A stretch of DNA of 17,308 nucleotides from an uncultured Treponema sp. (lineage in GTDB: Bacteria; Spirochaetota; Spirochaetia; Treponematales; Treponemataceae). Location of the stretch: assembly GCA_905236465.1 (NCBI GenBank), contig CAJOQA010000070.1, positions 1-17,308 on the forward strand. Direction: 5' to 3'. Positions 7,635-14,905 of the stretch are shown piece by piece (within the stretch, counting starts at the first letter, position 1; each line of letters starts with the position of its first letter). The translations under genes and the position numbers were made by a program. The notes below the pieces were generated by a model. It was not told the origin of the DNA and ran no database searches. It saw only the letters and a program-made list of their open reading frames with translations.

Positions 7635-9395
7635 TTATGCCTCCAGTTTTAATTCTTGTTTCTTTAACGGAATAGTTATTGTTACACAAGTTCCTTCATT
7701 CTCTTTACTTTTTATAGTTATGCCATATTCCTTTCCATAATAAAGTTTAATACGCTGATTTACATTTACCATGCCAAAAGAAGAATTTATTTTTTCTACA
7801 GAGGGGTTGCTTAGTTTTTCTTGAAGCTCCTGGATTTTTTCTTGGGGCATACCACAACCGTTGTCCTGTATAGAAATACTTAATAGGGGCTTATCTTTGT
7901 TTTCTATTTCCTGCACTAAAATATAAATCATGCCCCCTTCCGTTTTTGATTCAAGCCCGTGGGAAAAAGAATTTTCTACTATGGGCTGAATCAAAAGGGG
8001 AAGAATTTCTATTTTTGTGGCATCGCATAAAAGTGAAATATCGTAATTTATCCTGTCCGCAAAGCGCTTATGCTGAATCTCCAAATAGCTGCTGATAATT
8101 TCTATCTCCTTAAAAAGTGGCACTTCTTTGCTTTCTACCGTTAAGTTGTAGCGTAAAATTTTTGCCAAAAGTTTTAGCATATAAGGAATGTCTTTATTTC
8201 CAAGCGACAAAGATTTCATCCTGATGTTGTCTATTGTGTTAAATAAAAAGTGGGGGTTTATTTGTGCAGACAGCATTTTAAACCTTATGGCATTTTGCCT
8301 TGATTCAAACTGTTCTTGCTCAAAGTTTTTTATGTAAACTTCTTTTATGAGATTTTTTATTTGCACAGACATTTTGTAAACACTCTCATAAATTTGGGAA
8401 AATTCATCTTTTCCATGAATTGAAGGGTTTATATTAAAATTTTGCGATACAACATTTTTAACACTTTCTTGAACTATTCTGACCCTTGTGTTAAATGAGT
8501 AGTAAAAAATTCCTATCAGAAAAAGAGAAAGTAGTAAAAATACAAGTAAAATCAAAATGGAAAAAATTAAAACTTTTGTTGTTATTTTGTTTAGGCGATT
8601 TTGCGGGATTAAATAAATGATTTTAAACTTTGCATTTCTATCTCTTAATGGGAAAAATTCTTTTTCTATGTTTGTAGTTTTTATTTTTTCTTCAATAAAT
8701 ATTTTTTCATAATTTTCTTTTTCTATAGAAGAAAAAATTATATTTCCATTATATTTTATTATTGTTTCAAAAATTTGATTTTGCAGATTTATATTTATAA
8801 AATGACTGTTTAGGTTTAAAACAAGAACCCCTAAGAATTTTCCATTTAAAGGATCTTTTACCCCTTGAATAAAAGAAAGAAAATCTTTTTTATAAATTAC
8901 ATCCTGACAATATGTCCAAAAGCCCTTGCCTGAATTTTCTTTTGCTTGCTTATACCATTGAAATTGGCGAACTTCGTTTGTTGTTTTTACAATAAAAGAA
9001 TTATCCTGGAGATTTTGATTTTCTACATAGAACCTTATATTATAAACGAAACTGTAAATCCTTGAAAAATCATCTACAAATCCTATTTGCTTATAATTTT
9101 CATAGGTTTCAAGTGGACTTCCAAAATCTTTTTGCACAATATTTTGAATAAGGCGGTTCACATATAATTTGCTGGATAATTCTGTTGCAGCTTGAATTGT
9201 GTTAACAAAAAAACTTTCTGTTTTTTTAAAAGATTCTTCCACCTGCTGATTTTCCCACTTGTTGAGGGTGTTGTAGAGATTGTAAACAAAAATAAGGGAA
9301 ATCAATAAGAGCGGAATAAAAAATGTTGAAATGTAAAGTAAAAAAAGTTTGTTCTTAATTTTTAAATTATCTATAAAATTTGAAATTTTCCTCAT
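7635..9395 (-). CDS. sensor histidine kinase, YesM type
   Basis: A 586-residue membrane sensor. Two membrane spans (about 18-40 and 275-298) flank an extracytoplasmic sensing region of some 230 residues, followed by a HAMP segment (about 300-353). The His_kinase domain has the phospho-acceptor H382 in 'INPHFLFNT'. The ATPase domain has the N box around N475 ('PIVENSFSHG') and the G1 box 'DNGCGMP' at 511-517. The start is supported by AGGAGA five bases upstream. It phosphorylates the regulator encoded immediately downstream. Its ligand is likely an oligosaccharide or a liganded binding protein, by analogy with the family only. It is transcribed divergently from the GH3 gene from a compact shared control region. 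Confidence 0.95.
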   Translation of the reverse strand: MRKISNFIDNLKIKNKLFLLYISTFFIPLLLISLIFVYNLYNTLNKWENQQVEESFKKTESFFVNTIQAATELSSKLYVNRLIQNIVQKDFGSPLETYENYKQIGFVDDFSRIYSFVYNIRFYVENQNLQDNSFIVKTTNEVRQFQWYKQAKENSGKGFWTYCQDVIYKKDFLSFIQGVKDPLNGKFLGVLVLNLNSHFININLQNQIFETIIKYNGNIIFSSIEKENYEKIFIEEKIKTTNIEKEFFPLRDRNAKFKIIYLIPQNRLNKITTKVLIFSILILLVFLLLSLFLIGIFYYSFNTRVRIVQESVKNVVSQNFNINPSIHGKDEFSQIYESVYKMSVQIKNLIKEVYIKNFEQEQFESRQNAIRFKMLSAQINPHFLFNTIDNIRMKSLSLGNKDIPYMLKLLAKILRYNLTVESKEVPLFKEIEIISSYLEIQHKRFADRINYDISLLCDATKIEILPLLIQPIVENSFSHGLESKTEGGMIYILVQEIENKDKPLLSISIQDNGCGMPQEKIQELQEKLSNPSVEKINSSFGMVNVNQRIKLYYGKEYGITIKSKENEGTCVTITIPLKKQELKLEA

Positions 9396-9407
9396 TAAAT
9401 TCTCCTG

Positions 9408-9435
9408 TTGTCTAAAGGGACTTTTATTTTATAAT
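9408..9435 (+). promoter_or_regulatory. sigma-70-type promoter of the GH3 gene
   Basis: TTGTCT (9408-9413), a 16-base spacer and a perfect TATAAT (9430-9435). The predicted start near 9442 leaves a leader of about 16 bases with GGAG (9447-9450) seven bases before the ATG at 9458. The -10 overlaps that of the divergent kinase promoter. Confidence 0.65.
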
Positions 9436-9458
9436 AGCATAAAAATGGAGAATTTCAA
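9431..9458 (-). promoter_or_regulatory. extended -10 promoter of the kinase/regulator genes
   Basis: On the minus strand, TTGAAA (9458-9453), a 16-base spacer ending in TGC, then TATTAT (9436-9431). The TGn before the -10 makes it an extended -10. The -35 reaches into the GH3 start codon, and the -10 occupies nearly the same base pairs as the GH3 -10, so the two promoters should exclude each other. Confidence 0.6.
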
Positions 9459-12346
9459 TGGAAAATTTATTGGAAAAAAAATTAGATGAACTTATTGGTC
9501 AAATGACTGTGGAAGAAAAAATTTCTTTGATTCCCTCTGAATGTCAGGATATAGAAAGACTTGGGATAAAGAAATATGATACAGGGGCAGAAGGAGCGCA
9601 CGGCTTTGTTGACCGCAGAGGCAAAAGTACAACCTTCCCCCAGACAATAGGTCTTTCTTCTACATGGGATAAAGATTTGCTAAAAAAAATAGGGGCTGTT
9701 ATAGGAAAAGAAGCGCGCGCTTATTACAACAGGGGCAATAAGACTGGCGGACTTAGCCTTTGGTTCCCCACTATTGATATGGAAAGAAATCCTTATTGGG
9801 GTAGGACAGAAGAAGCCTATGGAGAAGACCCCCTGTTGGCAGGAGAACTTGCCGCTAACATAATTCAAGGATGCCAGGGGGACGATGATTTTTATATACA
9901 GGCTTCTTGTGCCCCCAAACATTTTTTTGCTAATAATAACGAAGCATTTCGTGACCGTTGTAATTGCTCTGTAGGGCACCGCAATATGATGGAATACTAC
10001 TTGGAACCATTCCGCAGAGCCTTTAAGAAAGGTAAGCCATTTTCACTTATGACTTCTTATAATGAGGTGAATGGTATACCCATGATGCTAAGCCCCTTGC
10101 AGAATGACCTTGTGAAAAAGCAGTGGGGCTTGGAGGGCAGGGGGCACATAGTGACTGACGGTGGCGATGTGAGCCAGACTGTGGATATCCACCATTATTT
10201 TGACCGCCACAGCCAGACTATAGCGGCAGCTTTTAAAGCCGGGGCAGACACAATGACAGATTTGCCTTCTATTGTTATTCCCGCAGTAAAAGAAGCTTTG
10301 GATGAAGGTCTTATAAGTGAAGAAGAATTGAATCTTCATGTAAAAAATATCTTACGGGTAAAAGCCCGTCTTGGTGTTTTGGGAAAAGATTTTTATAAAG
10401 ATTTTAAAGATAATCCCTATAGCAAAATCGGCGAAGAAAGCATGATGAGCGCTGAGGCAAAAGAGCTTAGTCTTTTAGCGGCAAAAGAAAGTATTGTTCT
10501 TTTAAAAAATCAGGGAATCTTGCCCCTTGACCCAAAAGACAAAAAAAAGATAGCCCTTATTGGTCCCCTTGCATCCCATATTTATGCTGACTGGTATACG
10601 GGAAATCCTTCTTATGAAGTGACACCCCTTGCAGGACTTGAAAAAATATTTGGCAAAGAAAATATTGCTTTTGACTCTGGTAATGATATTGTCTCTTTAA
10701 AAGACTCTAGCGGGAAGCCCCTTACTTTGGATAAGGAAGGAAAACTTTGCGTAAGCTGTGATTCCAATGGTGCTGAATTTGAGAGAGATGATTGGGGTTG
10801 GGGTGCCAACACCTTGTATAGCAAAGAAAGAAAAATGTACTTGCAGTCTGTGGATGACTTGCCTTCTGACCATCAGCCTAGTGCAGAAGAAATGTTGGTT
10901 TTTGAAAAAAGCGGCGGCAGGGGAAGGGTAGAAGCTACGGCACCTTCTACTTTGAATTGGTTTGTGTCTTCTCTCTTTAATATTATTCCTTGCGCTAAGG
11001 ACAAAGCCTATATTTCTTCTTGGAAGGGGCAATCCCTTTGCATGAATAATAATTATGTAGAAACTTTGCCAAGTCATAATCCTGAAAGCTTTACTATTGA
11101 AGTAAAAAGTTCAGGAATAGAGAGGTCTAAAAAGATTGCAAGGGAAAGCGATATTGTCTTTTTGTTTTTAGGCAATAATCCTGTAATAAACGGCAAAGAA
11201 GAAGTAGACCGTCCTTCTTTGGATTTACCACCACACCAAAAACTCTTGGTGGAAAGTCTTGCAAAAGAAAACCCTAACCTTGTTTTGGTTATGGTTAGCG
11301 GTTACCCTTACACATGCAAAGATGAAGTGGAAAAATCAAAGGCAGCCTTATGGCTTTCTCATGGAATGCAAGAAGAAGGAAATGCCATAGGTGAGGTTTT
11401 AAGCGGAATGTATAACCCCAGCGGCAAACTTTCTATGACTTGGTATAAGGATAAAAAAGATGTTGCTCCCATAATGGACTATGATATTTTAAAGAGAGGG
11501 CAAACTTATAGATACTTTAAGGGAGAGACACTTTTCCCATTTGGTTATGGTTTAAGCTATACTAAATTCGAGTACTCAAATTTAGAGGTGGATAAGGATG
11601 TGCTTGGCAAAGAAGACATAAGTGTATCTTTTACTGTAAAGAACATAGGCTCTGTAAAGGGAAGCGAGGTTTGCCAGCTTTACGGGAAGCTTTTAAATAG
11701 TCCTTTAAAAAGTCCAGAAAAGCTTTTACTTGCGTTTGAACGCTTAACCTTAGAAAGCGGGGAAGAAAAAAGGGTCTCCTTAAAAATAAATGCGGAGGCT
11801 TTGAAGCTTTTTGATGTGGAAAGCCAGCAATTTTTTATTCCTAAGGGCTTAGCCTATATTTTCCTTGGTTATTCTAGCGAGGATGTAAGGCTTAGCAAAA
11901 CTTTGCATATTGAAGGCATTTCAATAGGTGCAAGAAATCCATTTGAAAAAAAATATGCCTGGAATTATGATGATTATGAAAACATTTATCTTGGAGAAAA
12001 AAGAGGGCTTTTTGAGGCTGCTGTTTTTGCAGACAAAAGTGAAAAAGAATCTTTTGTGCTTTACAAGAACATGGATTTTAAATGCGGCGCAAAATCTTTT
12101 ATGGCAGAAGTTCTCTCGCATGGTATTTCTCAAATTGAATTGCATTTAGCAAGTGCAAAAGGTCCACTTATTGGCAAAAAAGAACTTCCAAATACAGGCT
12201 CAATATGTTCTGTTCCAGGAAAACAATTAAAACCTGTATGGACAAAAGTCGAATTCAACTTAGAAGAAGTAAAAGGGGTACAAGATTTGTATATTGTGCT
12301 AAAAGGTAAATGCGGTATACACAATTTTGAGTTTACTTCTTTGTAA
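9458..12346 (+). CDS. GH3 beta-glycosidase with inserted domain and C-terminal CBM6-like domain
   Basis: A 962-residue glycoside hydrolase family 3 enzyme (beta-glucosidase or beta-xylosidase). The TIM barrel spans about 5-310, with 'KHFFANN' at 154-160 and the likely nucleophile D234 in 'VTDGGD', where many relatives have DW. The alpha/beta sandwich starts at 'ESIVLLKNQGILPL' (344-357) and resumes near 545, with 'EEVDRPSLDLPPHQ' at 581-594. The fibronectin-III-like domain lies at about 718-815. Two additions stand out: an insert of about 140 residues (405-545) inside the sandwich domain, with beta-trefoil/fascin-like patterning, and a C-terminal domain (about 830-962) whose 'ELHLASAKGPLIG...LPNTG' pattern resembles CBM6. 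No signal peptide is visible, so it should be cytoplasmic and finish imported oligosaccharides. Exact substrate unknown. Confidence 0.93.
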   Translation: MENLLEKKLDELIGQMTVEEKISLIPSECQDIERLGIKKYDTGAEGAHGFVDRRGKSTTFPQTIGLSSTWDKDLLKKIGAVIGKEARAYYNRGNKTGGLSLWFPTIDMERNPYWGRTEEAYGEDPLLAGELAANIIQGCQGDDDFYIQASCAPKHFFANNNEAFRDRCNCSVGHRNMMEYYLEPFRRAFKKGKPFSLMTSYNEVNGIPMMLSPLQNDLVKKQWGLEGRGHIVTDGGDVSQTVDIHHYFDRHSQTIAAAFKAGADTMTDLPSIVIPAVKEALDEGLISEEELNLHVKNILRVKARLGVLGKDFYKDFKDNPYSKIGEESMMSAEAKELSLLAAKESIVLLKNQGILPLDPKDKKKIALIGPLASHIYADWYTGNPSYEVTPLAGLEKIFGKENIAFDSGNDIVSLKDSSGKPLTLDKEGKLCVSCDSNGAEFERDDWGWGANTLYSKERKMYLQSVDDLPSDHQPSAEEMLVFEKSGGRGRVEATAPSTLNWFVSSLFNIIPCAKDKAYISSWKGQSLCMNNNYVETLPSHNPESFTIEVKSSGIERSKKIARESDIVFLFLGNNPVINGKEEVDRPSLDLPPHQKLLVESLAKENPNLVLVMVSGYPYTCKDEVEKSKAALWLSHGMQEEGNAIGEVLSGMYNPSGKLSMTWYKDKKDVAPIMDYDILKRGQTYRYFKGETLFPFGYGLSYTKFEYSNLEVDKDVLGKEDISVSFTVKNIGSVKGSEVCQLYGKLLNSPLKSPEKLLLAFERLTLESGEEKRVSLKINAEALKLFDVESQQFFIPKGLAYIFLGYSSEDVRLSKTLHIEGISIGARNPFEKKYAWNYDDYENIYLGEKRGLFEAAVFADKSEKESFVLYKNMDFKCGAKSFMAEVLSHGISQIELHLASAKGPLIGKKELPNTGSICSVPGKQLKPVWTKVEFNLEEVKGVQDLYIVLKGKCGIHNFEFTSL

Positions 12347-12388
12347 CTTTGTAGTGTTTAACAAGGGGATGTCTAATAAGAATGAAAT

Positions 12389-12415
12389 GTCATTGTCGGA
12401 CTTGATCCGACAATC
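12389..12415 (+). repeat. REP-like palindrome, GTCGGA stem variant
   Basis: Stem ATTGTCGGA (12392-12400), loop CTTGA, stem TCCGACAAT (12406-12414), preceded by TGTC. It has the same border and loop as the pair at 3973-4044 but a different, fully paired inner stem. It is followed by CTTTTG, so it may also help end the GH3 transcript. Confidence 0.75.
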
Positions 12416-12418
12416 TTT

Positions 12419-12538
12419 TGCTAACTTAGCACTTATGGTATTAGTAACACAGATTTCCGCATCAAGTGAGGGAATGACATGCTAACTTAGCATTTATGGT
12501 GTAACTAACACGGATTCCGAAATAAATTCGGAATGACT
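12419..12538 (+). repeat. two tandem ~60-bp repeats, each holding a REP-like palindrome
   Basis: Unit 1 is 12419-12479 and unit 2 is 12480-12538. Each starts with the small palindrome TGCTAACTTAGCA, continues with a similar TTATGGT...TAACAC segment and ends in a reverse-orientation REP-like hairpin plus AATGAC. The unit 1 hairpin (12453-12475, loop TCAAG) has one mismatch and one wobble. The unit 2 hairpin (12514-12534) has a perfect 8-bp stem with loop ATAAA. A third start of the unit, TTGCTAAC, appears at 12538-12545. Nothing else is seen between the GH3 stop and the pseudogene except a short AACAAGGGG/GTCTAATAAG segment at 12360-12380. Confidence 0.75.
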
Positions 12539-12545
12539 TGCTAAC
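12528..12545 (+). repeat. 18-bp direct repeat, left copy flanking the pseudogene
   Basis: TCGGAATGACTTGCTAAC occurs here and again, identical, at 13828-13845. The two copies bracket the decayed outer-membrane protein gene. It consists of the end of one REP-like palindrome plus the start of the next repeat unit. Confidence 0.8.
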
Positions 12546-12578
12546 TGTAAGGAAGTGACTTGCCGAGCACAAACCGGC

Positions 12579-13819
12579 ATAAAAAAATCTATTATTGTCC
12601 GGGCTTATTGCTCTTAGTGCTGTAGCATTTGCTGCTGAAATTCCTATTGCTGATCACAAGCTTGACCTTTCAGTTGTGGGGCATATAAACGGACAAATTG
12701 CGGGAGGTTATACTAACAAAGATGGAGGGAGCGTTTACGGGCCAGGTATTGAAAACAAAGATCAGGCAGATGCAGATTTGCTTCAGATAAAAATCGCTGC
12801 CGATGATGTATCCGGTTTTGAGTTCCGTGTGAAAGTCGGTGGTACTTTTACGGATCAGTCAGACAAGATAGCAATCAGGGGATTGAAGGGCTGGATAAAA
12901 CCTGTCAGCTGGCTTACCCTTTCTGTGGGTGATGTCGGAATTGGCTTGTTCTAGGAAAGAATTGACTGGTGGAAAGTTCCTGTAGGGGACAGCCTTTGGG
13001 CATGGCACAAACACTTTGACTGGTCAGGAGCTTGGAGCGAAACAGATACTACAGGTCCAAACGTGTATGGTGAATACGGACTTTTTAATATAGATGGGCT
13101 TGGTTTAAGCGCAGACCTTTCTCCGCTTGGGGACTTACCGCAAAATATACGCTTGGCGATACAGGAGCTACTGTAGGTGCCTTGTATGATTACTGGGGCG
13201 AATATTATGGTGGCGCACACGTTGCGGCTATTGGCGGTTAGTATCAGCAGGGAGATTTTTATGGAATGATTCAAGTTATCGGCTTGATAGACCATGCACT
13301 TGATAAGAACGGAAACAACCACACAGCATTTAAGGATCCCTGGGGCGTTATAAGCTTGTTGGAAACGATGATATTGCGCTTAACGGCATTACTATAGATA
13401 ATTATTGGGAATACAAATTTGGAAGCATAAAAGCTCAGCTCCATTCACCTGTTGTTATTCGTTTAACAGATAGGGACTGGGATTACAGCTATATGCAGTT
13501 TATCGCAAAGCTCACATTCCCCCAATTAGCTTCTTTTACACCTTCTATTAAATTTGGTACATTGGAAGGATTAACCGCAGGTCCAAATTATGTTCATGCA
13601 GATAGCGACTACAGAAATGGTAGGGCAACAGATCACGGTATTTGGCGTTTGGACAGCAAATTCTTTGACGAGTTTGACTTTCAAGTCTGCCCTGGCTTAA
13701 ACTGGCAAGTTGGAATCTGCTCTGTTTACGTAGGCTTAGACCTTGCTGTTACCGATGTAGGTAAAAAATGGGCATGCTTCTCATATTCAATTCCATTTAC
13801 CACAACATTTAGATTATAA
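12579..13819 (+). pseudogene. decayed outer-membrane beta-barrel (porin-like) protein gene
   Basis: Joined across lesions this would encode about 413 residues. It opens with a signal peptide reading (M)KKSIIV-GLIALSAVAFAAE, then an aromatic, glycine-rich, alternating beta-strand pattern ending in 'FTTTFRL', a hydrophobic C-terminus like a barrel signal. The lesions are ATA instead of ATG at 12579, an extra or lost base around 12600, TAG at 12952, a one-base loss around 13139, TAG at 13239 and a one-base loss in the G run at 13342-13345. The three coding frames used in turn are those of 12601, 13140 and 13340. A separate short TTG-start gene is unlikely because homologous-looking coding continues past every stop. 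The type resembles treponemal outer-membrane barrels; by position it may once have passed sugars, but that is inference. The neighbours are intact, which argues against poor sequence quality. Confidence 0.85.
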
Positions 13820-13827
13820 TAACTATG

Positions 13828-13845
13828 TCGGAATGACTTGCTAAC
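13828..13845 (+). repeat. 18-bp direct repeat, right copy flanking the pseudogene
   Basis: Identical to 12528-12545 (TCGGAATGACTTGCTAAC), nine bases after the pseudogene stop. It runs straight into the hairpin at 13843. Confidence 0.8.
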
Positions 13846-13867
13846 AAGGGGCTTTAAGCCCCTTGTT
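13843..13867 (+). terminator. strong hairpin between the pseudogene and the nuclease gene
   Basis: Perfect 10-bp stem AACAAGGGGC / GCCCCTTGTT with loop TTTAA, followed after ten bases by GTTTTT on +. It lies between convergent genes and probably works as a terminator, although the T-run is not adjacent. The left arm and the following GTCTAAATAAG are echoed at 12360-12380. Confidence 0.5.
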
Positions 13868-13901
13868 GTCTAAATAAGTTTTTAAGTAAGCAAAAAACAC
13901 T

Positions 13902-14738
13902 TCATTTAGTATTGCTTTTCAAAGTTGCCAGCTGTTCTTTCAAAAGTTTTATTTGTTCTGCTTGTTTTAAAAGATCTTCTTTTTGTTGCAAAATTAAAGT
14001 CTCGTCTTTTAACTTTTGCTCTGCCATTCCTTGCTGTATGCCTATTTTTATTCCCTCTGCCTTTGCCTTGTATATCATTTCATTGGTTTTTAGATAATAA
14101 TTCATATACTCCTCCTTGAACTTGCTCTCTTTTTTGAGGTCATCTATATCTTTTGCAAATCCCCTTACTCTTTGGGAAGTTGGCTCTCCACCAGTAATAA
14201 AATTAAGTAAGCCTTTTTGCTCTTCGGTGAAGGCATTTTTGTACGCTCTTGTATTATACACTAAAATTTTCCTTTTGTCGCCAAATTCTTTGTGATTTAA
14301 TTCCTTGATTGTGTTTTGAACAGTGTAAAGTGGTAGCCCTTCTTTAAAGTAGTCAAAAGTGCAGATAAAAATAGTAAGAAACTCTGGTAAATCGGTATAG
14401 GGTTTACCTTTGTCCAATAAATGGGCATCTGTTAGGGCTTGATAATACCTAGACCTTAGCTCTAAGTCCTTTTCATTTGTAGTTTGCATTTCAACATTTA
14501 TAACCTTGCCGTCAGCAACGAGTTTCACATCAAGAAGAACACCGTGCTCATTGATATTTTCTTTTTCATAGCCTTGTATTTGCAAATGCTGAATCTCTGC
14601 AATCTTGGTATTCAGAAGTATCTCCAAGAATTCTTTGCAAAGCCTTGCGTTTTTCATGGCATACCCAAAGAAAAAATCATCTGCTAATGTTAATTTTGAC
14701 CAATCAATTTTATTTGTTAAGTTATTAATTTCACTCAT
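13902..14738 (-). CDS. Rpn-family PD-(D/E)XK nuclease / putative transposase
   Basis: A 278-residue protein of the recombination-promoting nuclease group, often annotated as PD-(D/E)XK nuclease family transposase. The N-terminal 'KLTLADDFFFGYAM' motif (15-28) is typical. The catalytic core reads D70 in 'LLDVKL', then E83 and Q85 in 'NVEMQ', with R95 and Y98/Y99 downstream in 'RSRYYQ'. The C-terminal part (about 205-275) is charged and predicted coiled coil, as in full-length relatives of about 280-300 residues, so it looks intact. AAGGAG lies six bases before the start. No terminal inverted repeats or target duplication are evident around it. It is probably an accessory or selfish gene, unrelated to the sugar pathway, sitting between the dead barrel gene and GH74. 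Confidence 0.9.
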   Translation of the reverse strand: MSEINNLTNKIDWSKLTLADDFFFGYAMKNARLCKEFLEILLNTKIAEIQHLQIQGYEKENINEHGVLLDVKLVADGKVINVEMQTTNEKDLELRSRYYQALTDAHLLDKGKPYTDLPEFLTIFICTFDYFKEGLPLYTVQNTIKELNHKEFGDKRKILVYNTRAYKNAFTEEQKGLLNFITGGEPTSQRVRGFAKDIDDLKKESKFKEEYMNYYLKTNEMIYKAKAEGIKIGIQQGMAEQKLKDETLILQQKEDLLKQAEQIKLLKEQLATLKSNTK

Positions 14739-14770
14739 TTTAAACTCCTTACTATATAAATAGGCTCCAA

Positions 14771-14782
14771 AAGTGCAAAATT
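14771..14782. promoter_or_regulatory. AAGTGCAAAATT motif in the nuclease/GH74 divergent region
   Basis: An exact copy of the 12-mer at 5956-5967 in front of the transporter operon. Its TGCAAAAT core (14774-14781) recurs in inverted orientation as ATTTTGCA at 14856-14863, closer to GH74. In the 167-base region 14739-14905 I see no well-formed promoter for GH74; TATTCT at 14873-14878 is a weak -10 candidate without a good -35. Confidence 0.3.
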
Positions 14783-14905
14783 CTGAAAATTTAAGAGTAA
14801 ATTCACTCGAATTTGAAAAAAACTAAGTTTTTACTAAAAAAAATAAATGTTTCGCATTTTGCAAAGTGACTTTATTCTGTTAAAAAAGGGAAAAAAGGAG
14901 CTTTT

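Noticed and set aside
10697..11077. Minus-strand frame of 126 codons inside the GH3 gene
   Set aside because: It is antisense to the insert region of a well-supported enzyme and has no ribosome binding site.
12419..12538. CRISPR-like array
   Set aside because: There are only two imperfect units without unique spacers, and each unit is itself built around a REP-like hairpin.
12595..12954. A separate 119-codon gene starting at TTG
   Set aside because: The TTG falls inside the former signal peptide, and coding similarity continues past the stop in the same frame. It is a fragment of the pseudogene.
12951..13322. Minus-strand frame of 123 codons
   Set aside because: It is antisense to the pseudogene, lacks a start signal and has no recognisable protein features.
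13493..13819. A separate 108-codon gene
   Set aside because: Coding in this frame already runs from about 13340, no ribosome binding site precedes the ATG, and it forms the C-terminal strands of the decayed barrel protein.
13843..14750. Complete insertion sequence carrying the Rpn nuclease
   Set aside because: No matching terminal inverted repeats or target-site duplication flank the gene; the 18-bp repeats bracket the pseudogene, not the nuclease.
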